DNA of 37,834 nucleotides. Source: a virus. The DNA is taken from the IMG/VR virus record IMGVR_UViG_3300009163_000086, positions 1 to 37,834 of that record; one strand, written 5' to 3'. Position numbers and translations under genes: made by a program. This document shows, piece after piece, positions 15,769 through 21,043 of this stretch (within the stretch, counting starts at the first letter, position 1; each line of letters starts with the position of its first letter). The notes beneath the pieces were generated by a model that saw only the letters and a program-made list of their open reading frames with translations, did no database searches and was not told the DNA's origin.

Positions 15769-16742
15769 TACACACTCAACAATTCTAACGCACGCAATTT
15801 AATTCCATCATTGCGTCCTGCGATAGTAGCAATGGATGCATCTCGAACTGAGTGGTGGTCAGCATACTCAATGACTGCTTGCCATAATCCGAACTCAGTA
15901 TTGCGTATGTTATCTTGTGTTGGTGACTCAGTAAAGATAGTCATTGCTTTATGACGGGCGTTGTTTGCTCGTGCTCGTGCATTCTTCTCACCTTTACTGA
16001 GTAGTTCAATAGGTGAGTGTTCGATGTGTGCAGGTAGTGCCCATACTTTCTTAAAGAAAGCAATTGCTTTTGCTCTATCTGCATCACGCTGTAATAAAGT
16101 ATTGGCTATGTTGCTGTACATATCTACGCTTGTATATGTCAAGTCAAGTAAGTTTCTCATCTCACTGATTGACAACTGAGCATTAGATGTATGACGCAAG
16201 GTATATGTATGTGCTTTATTCTTAGCCTTAAAGACACGATTGATTTGGTTACTGCAGAATAAACGCTCAATGATTGGGCGGATAGTTACTGAACCTGAAC
16301 CATCATGACTTGTTTGTGCTAATAAGAATGCTGCGTGTGGGTCGCCAATGATTTCCATTTCTCTTGGCAATGCCATTAACATCCATACTTTTGCACCTCC
16401 ATCATACTCACCTGCTGCTGTGTATCGTGCTTCACCTGAGTCAATGAGTGTATCAAGGGAACCAAAGACTTCCTGATTCTGAAAGACTTTGTACTTACTA
16501 CCTACTACACCAACTACATTTAAGTTATCTTCACGAATGATTGCTTGCTTCTTTTCTACTTCAACTGTTTGCTGTGGTGCTACACCATCTGCATCCATGT
16601 GAAGCGGTTGAATTTCTGCAAGCAATCTGCCTGTGCGTACAGTCCAGTTAAGTCCTGCCTGTTCGGCTACTTCTCTTGCGCTAGTAGCCTCAACTGCTGT
16701 GCCTGCTTTAATCCAGGCTGCTCTGTTTTTTGTTGTGGTCAT
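15768..16742 (-). CDS. DUF932 phage/plasmid-like protein
   Basis: A 324-residue protein matching the DUF932 (phage/plasmid-like) family layout: N-terminal LNWTVRTGRLLAE, REDNLNVVGVVGSKYKVFQN near 70-90, GAKVWMLMALPREMEI near 116-130, TSHDGSGSVTIRPIIERLFCSNQ near 144-166, and a helical C-terminal half. The family is widespread in actinophages and plasmids and its biochemical role is unknown. It starts by ATGA overlap with the DUF4192-like gene, a frequent pairing in actinophages. Length is normal for the family. Confidence 0.88.
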   Translation of the reverse strand: MTTTKNRAAWIKAGTAVEATSAREVAEQAGLNWTVRTGRLLAEIQPLHMDADGVAPQQTVEVEKKQAIIREDNLNVVGVVGSKYKVFQNQEVFGSLDTLIDSGEARYTAAGEYDGGAKVWMLMALPREMEIIGDPHAAFLLAQTSHDGSGSVTIRPIIERLFCSNQINRVFKAKNKAHTYTLRHTSNAQLSISEMRNLLDLTYTSVDMYSNIANTLLQRDADRAKAIAFFKKVWALPAHIEHSPIELLSKGEKNARARANNARHKAMTIFTESPTQDNIRNTEFGLWQAVIEYADHHSVRDASIATIAGRNDGIKLRALELLSV

Positions 16743-17239
16743 ATACCTAAGTTCTCCTTTACTTGGTCATGTAACTTATCACGCATGCTTGTCATACCAT
16801 CTGCTCCCCAACCTGCCTGATACACACGGTCAAGTAACTTAGCCAGTGAATAGGTTGGGTCTGATTTATATGCAAGTGTAATGTAATCATTTGCTTGTTC
16901 AGTATCTCCTACTGAAAAGTAAATAGATGACATGATAGTAGCAATTGGTGCAGCAAATTCTGTAGGTGTCAATGAACCTACAAAGTTAGCCCAATGTCCT
17001 ACAAAATGTATATCTTTTTCTTTAGGTAAGCCCATAACAAAGTCACGGACTTGTACATTCTTGTTCATTGCAACAGTAAGTTGTGCAATCTCTTGTGCAG
17101 TTGGCTCATTGCCATCTACAAAGCGGTCTACCTGGTCATAGATATTGAGGGCAATAGACTTGTTTTGCTCTGCATTATCTACATCGTATACTTCCTGGAA
17201 CTGTGCTATCTCTAATAGCACATCTGATTTCTGTGTCAT
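16739..17239 (-). CDS. DUF4192-like protein
   Basis: A 166-residue helical protein. The C-terminal half resembles the actinobacterial DUF4192 family: FVGHWANFVGSLTPTEFAAP, then SVGDTEQANDYITLAYKSD and the SLAKLLDRVYQAGWG ending. The N-terminal part of longer DUF4192 proteins is absent or divergent. Function is unknown. AAGGAGA precedes the start, and the stop overlaps the DUF932 start by ATGA. Confidence 0.75.
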   Translation of the reverse strand: MTQKSDVLLEIAQFQEVYDVDNAEQNKSIALNIYDQVDRFVDGNEPTAQEIAQLTVAMNKNVQVRDFVMGLPKEKDIHFVGHWANFVGSLTPTEFAAPIATIMSSIYFSVGDTEQANDYITLAYKSDPTYSLAKLLDRVYQAGWGADGMTSMRDKLHDQVKENLGI

Positions 17240-17251
17240 TGTCTATCTCCT

Positions 17252-17677
17252 TTATAGGTACTTGGCTACTGAGTTGTATGTAGAAGTAGATACTACTTCT
17301 TCATCTGTCATTTTAAGAATACGGATAGCATTCCCAATCTCTTCTTTCATCTGACGATAATCAGATGAATGAATTACAGTATAGTCTTTGCTTGGTTCTG
17401 CAGGAAAATTAGATTGTCCTACTTTAACATCGTAATCAATGTTAAGTGTTTCGTTCCATGAACGAAAGTTGACTCTAATGTTTTCTGCTTTATTGAAATT
17501 AGCAATTGCATAATCTGTTATCTCTTTACGCCATTGTTCATATGCTTCGTTGTACTTGCTTTCGTTTTTTTCTTGTGATGCATAGTCAAGTTCCAACTTG
17601 TTTAGTGTTTGCTCCAATGCAGCAATAATTTTTACTGTTGGTATCTTGACATTGATTGCTTTGCTTTTTGTTGACAT
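17252..17677 (-). CDS. Hypothetical coiled-coil early protein
   Basis: A 141-residue protein with a strong AAGGAGAC ribosome site. Residues 15-60 are predicted-looking helix with regular charged spacing (IIAALEQTLNKLELDYASQ, then YNEAYEQWRKEITDYAI), followed by a beta-like segment (ENIRVNFRSWNETLNIDYD) and a C-terminal helix. No known domain is recognised. It sits 12 nt upstream of the DUF4192-like gene and probably belongs to the same unit. Confidence 0.7.
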   Translation of the reverse strand: MSTKSKAINVKIPTVKIIAALEQTLNKLELDYASQEKNESKYNEAYEQWRKEITDYAIANFNKAENIRVNFRSWNETLNIDYDVKVGQSNFPAEPSKDYTVIHSSDYRQMKEEIGNAIRILKMTDEEVVSTSTYNSVAKYL

Positions 17678-17710
17678 GTTGTCTCCTTTATAGTTAGTTG
17701 ATGAGCAGTT

Positions 17711-17869
17711 TTACCTCATACTCAGGAGGTTTCGCCACTTATTTATACTGGCTGTACGGTAGCCAGTTTGACATAAACTACCTGCATCTCGGAAAGATTG
17801 GTCATAGACCTGCAATTCCTTACGCTGGTTCACTATGTCAAATCTATCTATGGTACCCATGTAAACCAT
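17711..17869 (-). CDS. Possible small early protein (52 residues)
   Basis: A frame in the gap between the transglycosylase and the coiled-coil gene. The likeliest ATGs are 17869 and 17860; the frame stays open further upstream inside the transglycosylase gene. It encodes MVYMGTIDRFDIVNQR, then KELQVYDQSFRDAGSLC and NKWRNLLSMR, a plausible helical protein. There is no good ribosome site, and the start region lies in a strong hairpin, so translation might be repressed or absent. Kept as a weak call because nothing else explains this 170-nt gap. Confidence 0.38.
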   Translation of the reverse strand: MVYMGTIDRFDIVNQRKELQVYDQSFRDAGSLCQTGYRTASINKWRNLLSMR

Positions 17870-17876
17870 AGATAGA
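17843..17876 (-). repeat. 12-bp perfect inverted repeat after the transglycosylase stop
   Basis: TCTATCTATGGT (17843-17854) pairs perfectly with ACCATAGATAGA (17865-17876) around a 10-nt loop. In the leftward transcript it starts 4 nt after the transglycosylase stop (17880). It is followed by only three T residues, so it is a weak terminator at best; a transcript-end stabiliser or a regulator of the small frame that overlaps it is equally possible. Confidence 0.7.
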
Positions 17877-17879
17877 AAC

Positions 17880-18293
17880 TTAATACCAATTGTTGTTGCG
17901 CCAATGCGCCCAAGCAATTGATGGTCGTTCATAACGATGATGGATATACTCCAGCCCCCGCTCAATTTGACGCGGGGCTGGGGTTCCAGGTTTAGTATTT
18001 AATACCTGTGCTATGCCATATGCTGTTGACTCAGGGCTATCTGCATATTGATTCCATGCAGATTCTTTACCCCAAAGTTTAAGTAAGGCTCGGTACTCGC
18101 TGAGATTCCACCCGTATTTGTCTGTGACTAAAAGTTTTGCGTAAGCCTTGGATAGTTTCTTGTTCCATTGTGCGTTGGGGTTCTCGCATTTTACCTTGTC
18201 TGCCATTGCTAGTGCATAGGCTGGACTGTTGGGTAGTAAGAGAGACCAGAAGGCTAGAGACCAACTGATAACAAGTGCGAATAGTTTCTTCAT
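17880..18293 (-). CDS. Secreted lytic-transglycosylase-like protein
   Basis: A 137-residue protein with a clear signal peptide: MKK, a hydrophobic core (LFALVISWSLAFWSLLL) and an A-Y-A type cleavage site near residue 27. The mature part is lysozyme/SLT-like: LWGKESAWNQYA holds the probable catalytic Glu77, AYGIAQ (91-96) is the usual active-site segment, and PSIAWAHWRNNNWY is the typical end of actinobacterial transglycosylase domains. It would cleave glycan strands outside the membrane. The gene is in the early leftward operon, about 9 kb from the lysis cassette, suggesting wall remodelling or superinfection control rather than final lysis. AAGGAG precedes the ATG, which overlaps the upstream stop (ATGA). 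Confidence 0.85.
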   Translation of the reverse strand: MKKLFALVISWSLAFWSLLLPNSPAYALAMADKVKCENPNAQWNKKLSKAYAKLLVTDKYGWNLSEYRALLKLWGKESAWNQYADSPESTAYGIAQVLNTKPGTPAPRQIERGLEYIHHRYERPSIAWAHWRNNNWY

Positions 18294-18391
18294 CTAGTGA
18301 CTCCTTTGTAGACGAGATAGAAAATACAAACGAGGAGAGTCCAGGTTTGTAAAGGGTTGAGATACGGCTCGATGTTGCCATTAATTGTCAT
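18290..18391 (-). CDS. 33-residue single-TM peptide coupled to the transglycosylase
   Basis: The frame begins at ATG 18391, just after a GGGGTG stretch, and encodes MTINGNIEPYLNPLQ followed by a hydrophobic helix (TWTLLVCIFYLVY) and KGVTR. Its TGA overlaps the transglycosylase ATG (ATGA, 18293-18290), and the transglycosylase ribosome site lies within its last codons. N-out/C-in topology is suggested by the basic end. The coupling implies a joint role at the membrane, such as anchoring, an inhibitor, or a pinholin-like partner. It overlaps the end of the upstream gene by 11 nt. Confidence 0.62.
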   Translation of the reverse strand: MTINGNIEPYLNPLQTWTLLVCIFYLVYKGVTR

Positions 18392-18518
18392 CACCCCACA
18401 TTCTATCTGGTTCTCCTGTACCTTCACTGCATTCTTCGCAGTTGCCTAGGTCAATACCGTGTTTACAATCATCTGATTCTATACCCATTGCGACATCATC
18501 TTCTAGTCTTAGTTCCAT
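18381..18518 (-). CDS. Cys-rich acidic microprotein
   Basis: A 45-residue protein: MELRLEDDVAMGIESDDCKH, then GIDLGNCEECSEG and an acidic end (RMWGDDN). Cys18, His20, Cys27 and Cys30 form a plausible one-zinc knuckle. The start lies 10 nt inside the end of the upstream micro-gene, with a GGGAAG site, and the last bases overlap the TM-peptide gene. Function unknown. It belongs to a run of consecutive Cys-containing microproteins. Confidence 0.68.
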   Translation of the reverse strand: MELRLEDDVAMGIESDDCKHGIDLGNCEECSEGTGEPDRMWGDDN

Positions 18519-18682
18519 GCTGTGTGTTCTTCCCATTCTTTGTGGATTACCCCATCTTTTTTGTGCCTTTTAAGTAAAGCATTTAATCCTTTTTCTGATG
18601 TGCCACTAATGGTAACTCCACACTCACATGCATATGAATAGTGTGGTGGCTCGCTTACTGTGTATGCAATTGGTTCAGTCAT
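18509..18682 (-). CDS. Zinc-finger microprotein, paralogue A
   Basis: A 57-residue protein with a strong AAGGAGAT site. The core YACECGVTI ... LNALLKRHKKDGVIHKEWEE has Cys19-x-Cys21 and two histidines (40 and 47) in a helix, a C2H2-like arrangement. The gene at 18894 encodes the same core (CVCGATL ... LYALLTIHRKDGEIHKLWE), so the two are paralogues in one operon. A nucleic-acid or protein-binding role is likely by shape; no specific function is known. Confidence 0.75.
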   Translation of the reverse strand: MTEPIAYTVSEPPHYSYACECGVTISGTSEKGLNALLKRHKKDGVIHKEWEEHTAWN

Positions 18683-18776
18683 TGTTATCTCCTTCTATAT
18701 CAGCCAGTAAATCCCATAGTATGGGCTGTAATGCTAGTGCTGCTGCATCTAGTTTTGCCTGAAGTTCTTGGCTCAT
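18675..18776 (-). CDS. 33-residue acidic microprotein
   Basis: MSQELQAKLDAAALALQPIL followed by WDLLADIEGDNND: a single amphipathic helix with an acidic tail. Its ATG overlaps the preceding gene's stop (ATGA) and it ends inside the start of the next gene, with that gene's ribosome site in its last codons. No Cys. The coupling on both sides is the main support. Function unknown; a short helical antagonist or adaptor would fit. Confidence 0.55.
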   Translation of the reverse strand: MSQELQAKLDAAALALQPILWDLLADIEGDNND

Positions 18777-18892
18777 AGGAATGCACCGCACTTATCACAT
18801 ACCAATTCGTTGCCATGTTCTAATGCTTCATGTCTTGTTGGTTGCATGCATGAAATGCATACTATAACAAACATTGTTTTTAATTCACTCAT
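18773..18892 (-). CDS. Zinc-ribbon microprotein (39 residues)
   Basis: MSELKTMFVIVCISCMQPTR, then HEALEHGNELVCDKCGAFL: a CxxC pair at 12-15 and a CDKCG knuckle at 32-36, with two histidines between, the minimal zinc ribbon. The stop overlaps the next ATG (ATGA) and its start follows the upstream stop at once. The hydrophobic FVIV before the first knuckle is too short for a membrane helix. Function unknown. Confidence 0.68.
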   Translation of the reverse strand: MSELKTMFVIVCISCMQPTRHEALEHGNELVCDKCGAFL

Positions 18893-18893
18893 A

Positions 18894-19031
18894 CTATCTT
18901 CCTTCCCATAACTTATGGATTTCTCCATCTTTTCTGTGGATTGTTAGTAAAGCGTATAATTCTTCTTGTGAATTACTATTAAGTGTAGCCCCACATACAC
19001 ATACTTTTCTATAATGTAGAGTTTCACTCAT
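18894..19031 (-). CDS. Zinc-finger microprotein, paralogue B
   Basis: A 45-residue protein: RKVCVCGATLNSNSQEE, then LYALLTIHRKDGEIHKLWEG. It shares the CxCGxT...L.ALL..H.KDG.IHK.WE pattern with the 57-residue protein at 18509, minus that protein's N- and C-terminal extensions. Its ATG overlaps the upstream stop (ATGA). The conserved KDGxIHKxW suggests a defined binding surface. Family not recognised. Confidence 0.7.
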   Translation of the reverse strand: MSETLHYRKVCVCGATLNSNSQEELYALLTIHRKDGEIHKLWEGR

Positions 19032-19162
19032 ACTGTTGCTCCTATCTTTGCCCAAGCGCACGAGGCGCAGTAGTTTCTGGGTGCTAGGTCTGTTACCTTT
19101 ACCATTATGTCAGTGTCACAACCATAACAGTATCTTAATTCATATTTAATATCCGTACTCAT
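19028..19162 (-). CDS. Zinc-ribbon microprotein (44 residues)
   Basis: MSTDIKYELRYCYGCDTDIM ... LAPRNYCASCAWAKI: paired CxxC knuckles at 12-15 and 32-35, spaced 16 residues apart, a classic single-zinc ribbon as in RNA-polymerase-associated or ribosomal zinc proteins. ATGA overlaps join it to both neighbours. Function unknown; it could bind RNA polymerase, RNA or a host protein. Confidence 0.72.
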   Translation of the reverse strand: MSTDIKYELRYCYGCDTDIMVKVTDLAPRNYCASCAWAKIGATV

Positions 19163-19407
19163 TTGATTGTATCCCTTCTTTCCATTCGCAACTCATCGAA
19201 ATGGTCATCGATATCCATATACCTATCCCAACATTCAGGATGAGTACCACTAATTATCTGCTCTCGCAGTTCTATTGTCAAGGATTTGAATGCTTCTTGT
19301 GCTAGTTCACCACGCAGATAAGCGTATAGTTCCTGTGCATTTACACCTACTCTGCCTGTCTGTCCGCACCAAACGCATCTCTTAGTTGCGTATTCCATAT
19401 GAGTCAC
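19159..19407 (-). CDS. Hypothetical early protein with N-terminal Cys knuckle
   Basis: An 82-residue protein starting at GTG 19407, supported by an AAAGGA site; an ATG three codons later is the alternative. It has KRCVWCGQTGRVGVNAQELY near 9-28, a knuckle plus a possible third ligand at Cys59, then charged helices (IELREQIIS, DHFDELRMERRD). Probably a small zinc-binding protein with a helical arm. It overlaps the membrane-protein gene upstream and the zinc ribbon downstream. Confidence 0.7.
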   Translation of the reverse strand: MTHMEYATKRCVWCGQTGRVGVNAQELYAYLRGELAQEAFKSLTIELREQIISGTHPECWDRYMDIDDHFDELRMERRDTIK

Positions 19408-19555
19408 GGGCTATCCTTTCTATGTTTAGTTTGCGTCTCAGATTTAAATTGTCTTTATGTAACTGTGCATTCTGCAGCACTGCTAGTATTACAACTGTAA
19501 TACTGGTACTCATAGCAATTATGATTGCTAGAATATCTCCTGTTCCTATATACAT
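19382..19555 (-). CDS. 57-residue single-TM protein with basic coiled tail
   Basis: Starts at ATG 19555 with AAGGAGA just upstream. A short polar N-terminus (MYIGTGD) leads into a long hydrophobic helix at about 8-27 (ILAIIIAMSTSITVVILAVL), then a charged helical tail (LHKDNLNLRRKLNIERIAR). The topology resembles the lysis-cassette protein at 8227 but the sequences are not alike. It is the first gene after an intrinsic terminator, so it opens the microprotein sub-operon. A membrane role such as superinfection exclusion or takeover is possible; nothing specific can be said. Confidence 0.68.
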   Translation of the reverse strand: MYIGTGDILAIIIAMSTSITVVILAVLQNAQLHKDNLNLRRKLNIERIARDSYGIRN

Positions 19556-19627
19556 TTGATAGTCTCCTTAAGTTAGGTTCGAGTCAATCTTATCCATCTA
19601 TGTACTACGGGGCTGGGCAAAAAAGTA

Positions 19628-19659
19628 AGGCAGGTGAGAGCCGAAGCCCCCACCTGCCT
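19628..19659 (-). terminator. Intrinsic terminator with UUCG tetraloop inside the early operon
   Basis: On the minus strand AGGCAGGTG (complement of 19651-19659) pairs with CACCTGCCT (complement of 19628-19636). The 14-nt loop GGGGCTTCGGCTCT pairs further (with G-U pairs) to a CUUCGG-closed tetraloop, giving about 14 bp in all. It is followed by TACTTTTTTG. It lies 5 nt after the OB-fold-like gene (stop at 19665), so most transcription should stop here and the genes below need read-through, antitermination or their own promoter in 19556-19627; no convincing promoter was found there. Confidence 0.9.
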
Positions 19660-19664
19660 GTCTT

Positions 19665-20045
19665 TTAGAGTACGAGACTCTTGATTACTATCTGATTCCA
19701 AGGTGCTCTGCGTTCAGAGTTTTCTACACCTTGGCGAGTATCGAAGCGTGTACTACCTTCAGCAATTACTTTGATTACATTAGTAATTCCTGATTCATCT
19801 TTAGGTAGTGAGAGCAACATCTGCTTTACATCGTCATCGAATGCCACAAACGGCGTTGTCCAGACACACTTACCATCTGAATTTCTGCGAGAGAGATTAC
19901 CTTTGATGAAGTTTTGTCCATCGCGTGTAGTTGAAGTAACTACCTTGATATTCTTGAGGGAACCTTTGACTACTACCAGATTATCTACTCCATCGTAGAT
20001 AGATACAGGAGTTACTGCGTTTACTTTATTCTTTTTCTTGAACAT
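19665..20045 (-). CDS. Possible OB-fold single-stranded-DNA-binding-like protein
   Basis: A 126-residue protein from ATG 20045, chosen for its AAGGAGA site over longer in-frame starts. Residues 20-110 read as alternating beta strands: NLVVVKGSLKNIKVVTSTTR, QNFIKGNLSRR, CVWTTPFVAFDD, NVIKVIAEGSTRFDTRQG and PWNQIVIKSLVL, the spacing of an OB fold with aromatic residues as in SSB. It is the second early gene and has its own terminator directly downstream, so it would be made abundantly, as expected of SSB. No acidic SSB tail is present, so the call is tentative. Confidence 0.6.
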   Translation of the reverse strand: MFKKKNKVNAVTPVSIYDGVDNLVVVKGSLKNIKVVTSTTRDGQNFIKGNLSRRNSDGKCVWTTPFVAFDDDVKQMLLSLPKDESGITNVIKVIAEGSTRFDTRQGVENSERRAPWNQIVIKSLVL

Positions 20046-20077
20046 ATTTGTCTCCTTTATTATAGTTATTATGAGGA

Positions 20078-20104
20078 ACCCGTTGGGCACTGGTGCCCAC
20101 GGGT
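20078..20104 (-). repeat. GC-rich hairpin between the first two early genes
   Basis: ACCCG..TGGGCAC (20078-20090) and GTGCCCACGGGT (20093-20104) pair almost fully, with one bulged T and a small loop. In the leftward RNA the stem begins a few nt after the stop of the zinc protein (20108) and ends before the AAGGAGA of the next gene. No T-run follows, so it is more likely a processing or stability element, or an attenuator, than a full terminator. Confidence 0.65.
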
Positions 20105-20107
20105 CAT

Positions 20108-20527
20108 TTAGATACAATTTGGACAAACTACTTCCTTGTTTTTAAGTAAGTAGCATTGAGTACAGACTTCGTATAAAGAACTGTACTCTAGGTCTTCGTC
20201 TTCGTAGAACAGGTCGAAGATGTGCTTGCCTAAGAACCAACTTTGGGCAAGTCTGTCTGCGATAGATGAAGCAGATGGATAGAACTCATCACGGATTTGA
20301 GTAGCACTGATTCTGGTGTGACTACCTATCCATTCGTGAGCAGAGTGTTCAGGTACTATCTTTAGTACGGTATTGCTTGGGTATGTATCATTGCGGTCAT
20401 CAACCATCTGATGAGCAATATCTGATGCCCTTGCCTCTGCCAAGTCTAGGCACTCAGCGCAAAGGCTATCTGATAACATACAGTCATAGCATTGGGAAGT
20501 GACGGAGATGCTGGAGTTGTCTGACAT
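20108..20527 (-). CDS. First early gene: zinc-binding protein
   Basis: A 139-residue protein from ATG 20527, with AAGGAAAG upstream. It has Cys pairs at both ends: CYDCMLSDSLCAEC near 13-26, and CTQCY ... CPNCI at the C-terminus, which may close one or two zinc sites. Between them lie a helical region and a possible DNA-binding segment (TRISATQIRDEFYPSASSIA). First position after the divergent control region suggests an immediate-early regulator. No named family is recognised. Confidence 0.72.
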   Translation of the reverse strand: MSDNSSISVTSQCYDCMLSDSLCAECLDLAEARASDIAHQMVDDRNDTYPSNTVLKIVPEHSAHEWIGSHTRISATQIRDEFYPSASSIADRLAQSWFLGKHIFDLFYEDEDLEYSSLYEVCTQCYLLKNKEVVCPNCI

Positions 20528-20738
20528 ACTTTCCTTCCTGTAGCCAGGCTCTCTGACTACACTTCCCACAAGGCATAGTCTGTCAAGCCAGAACTCCTGT
20601 CGGTCAGCACTGTTGATGGCTTGACTGACGGCGCAGGTTTTTCTGTTTTAATCTGGGCGCGGAATCTTTTGTTTATAAGGAGCGCCGAGACTGCTACCAG
20701 TAACAGGCGCAACTAAACAGTACAGAAGTAGCGCCAGC

Positions 20739-20774
20739 AAACAGTATTGGGGTCTAAATGACCCCAGACTGTTT
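20739..20774. repeat. Long hairpin in the control region
   Basis: AAACAGT and TGGGGTC (20739-20745, 20748-20754) pair with GACCCCA and ACTGTTT (20760-20766, 20768-20774) around a TAAAT loop, leaving a small AT/G internal bulge: 14 bp in 36 nt. No T-run on either strand long enough for a terminator. It lies within the likely leader of the leftward early transcript, so it could be an RNA element, or a cruciform or protein-binding site in DNA. Confidence 0.75.
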
Positions 20775-20794
20775 AATCTGTACTCGTATACAGT

Positions 20795-20826
20795 ATTGTA
20801 TCTACCATAAAAATATTCCCGTACAA
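20795..20826 (-). promoter_or_regulatory. Candidate leftward early promoter
   Basis: On the minus strand TTGTAC (complement of 20821-20826) is followed after 16 nt by TAGATA (complement of 20799-20804), or after 20 nt by TACAAT (20795-20800). It faces the early operon, whose first start is at 20527, implying a leader of about 265 nt with several hairpins. Matches to the sigma-70 consensus are partial. Confidence 0.3.
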
Positions 20827-20960
20827 AGAACAGCCTATGCGCCAGTACTGCTCTGACCTGCACTTTTAGCATAGGCAAAAAATTTTTGCCAGAAAAGTGT
20901 CCGTTTTGGCTGTTTGGACAGGTTAATACTATATAGAGACTATTTATTATTCTGATAGTA

Positions 20961-20980
20961 GCAAGTCTTAGAAGACTTGC
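20961..20980. repeat. Perfect 8-bp inverted repeat, operator or hairpin
   Basis: GCAAGTCT, TAGA, AGACTTGC form a perfect palindrome 64 nt before terL, followed at 20984-21005 by an imperfect one (ACAGACTGTA ... TACTGTCTGT). Tandem palindromes just downstream of a candidate promoter look like binding sites for a dimeric regulator, or leader hairpins in the terL message. Confidence 0.65.
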
Positions 20981-21043
20981 GTTACAGACTGTATCTACTG
21001 TCTGTTTCTAACTGACTGTAACTATTGAAAACGGGACACTTAT

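Larger units (their letters stand above)
20528..21043. promoter_or_regulatory. Divergent control region between early and late/head genes
   Basis: No supported gene in 516 nt between divergent operons. It holds many inverted repeats: GTCAAGCCA (20582-20590) with TGGCTTGAC (20617-20625); alternating GCGCC/GGCGC at 20682, 20706 and 20731; a 14-bp hairpin at 20739-20774; GCCTATGC (20833-20840) with GCATAGGC (20869-20876); the palindrome GGCAAAAAATTTTTGCC (20874-20890); and GCAAGTCT/AGACTTGC (20961-20980). ACAGTATTG occurs twice (20741, 20791). AAGTGTCCGTTTT (20895) recurs inverted as AAAACGGGACACTT (21028), directly before terL. A plus-strand promoter is suggested by TTGGCT (20906) and TATATA (20930). 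It probably holds operators and promoters, and possibly an origin or structured leader RNA. Confidence 0.7.

Noticed and set aside
18079-18381. 100-codon minus-strand frame across the TM peptide and transglycosylase
   Set aside because: It overlaps two better frames, a coupled TM peptide and a signal-peptide enzyme, and its own sequence is Ser/Thr/Gln-rich shadow translation.
20648-20878. 76-codon minus-strand frame in the control region
   Set aside because: It starts at TTG with no ribosome site, runs through the densest inverted repeats, and its composition does not resemble a phage protein.
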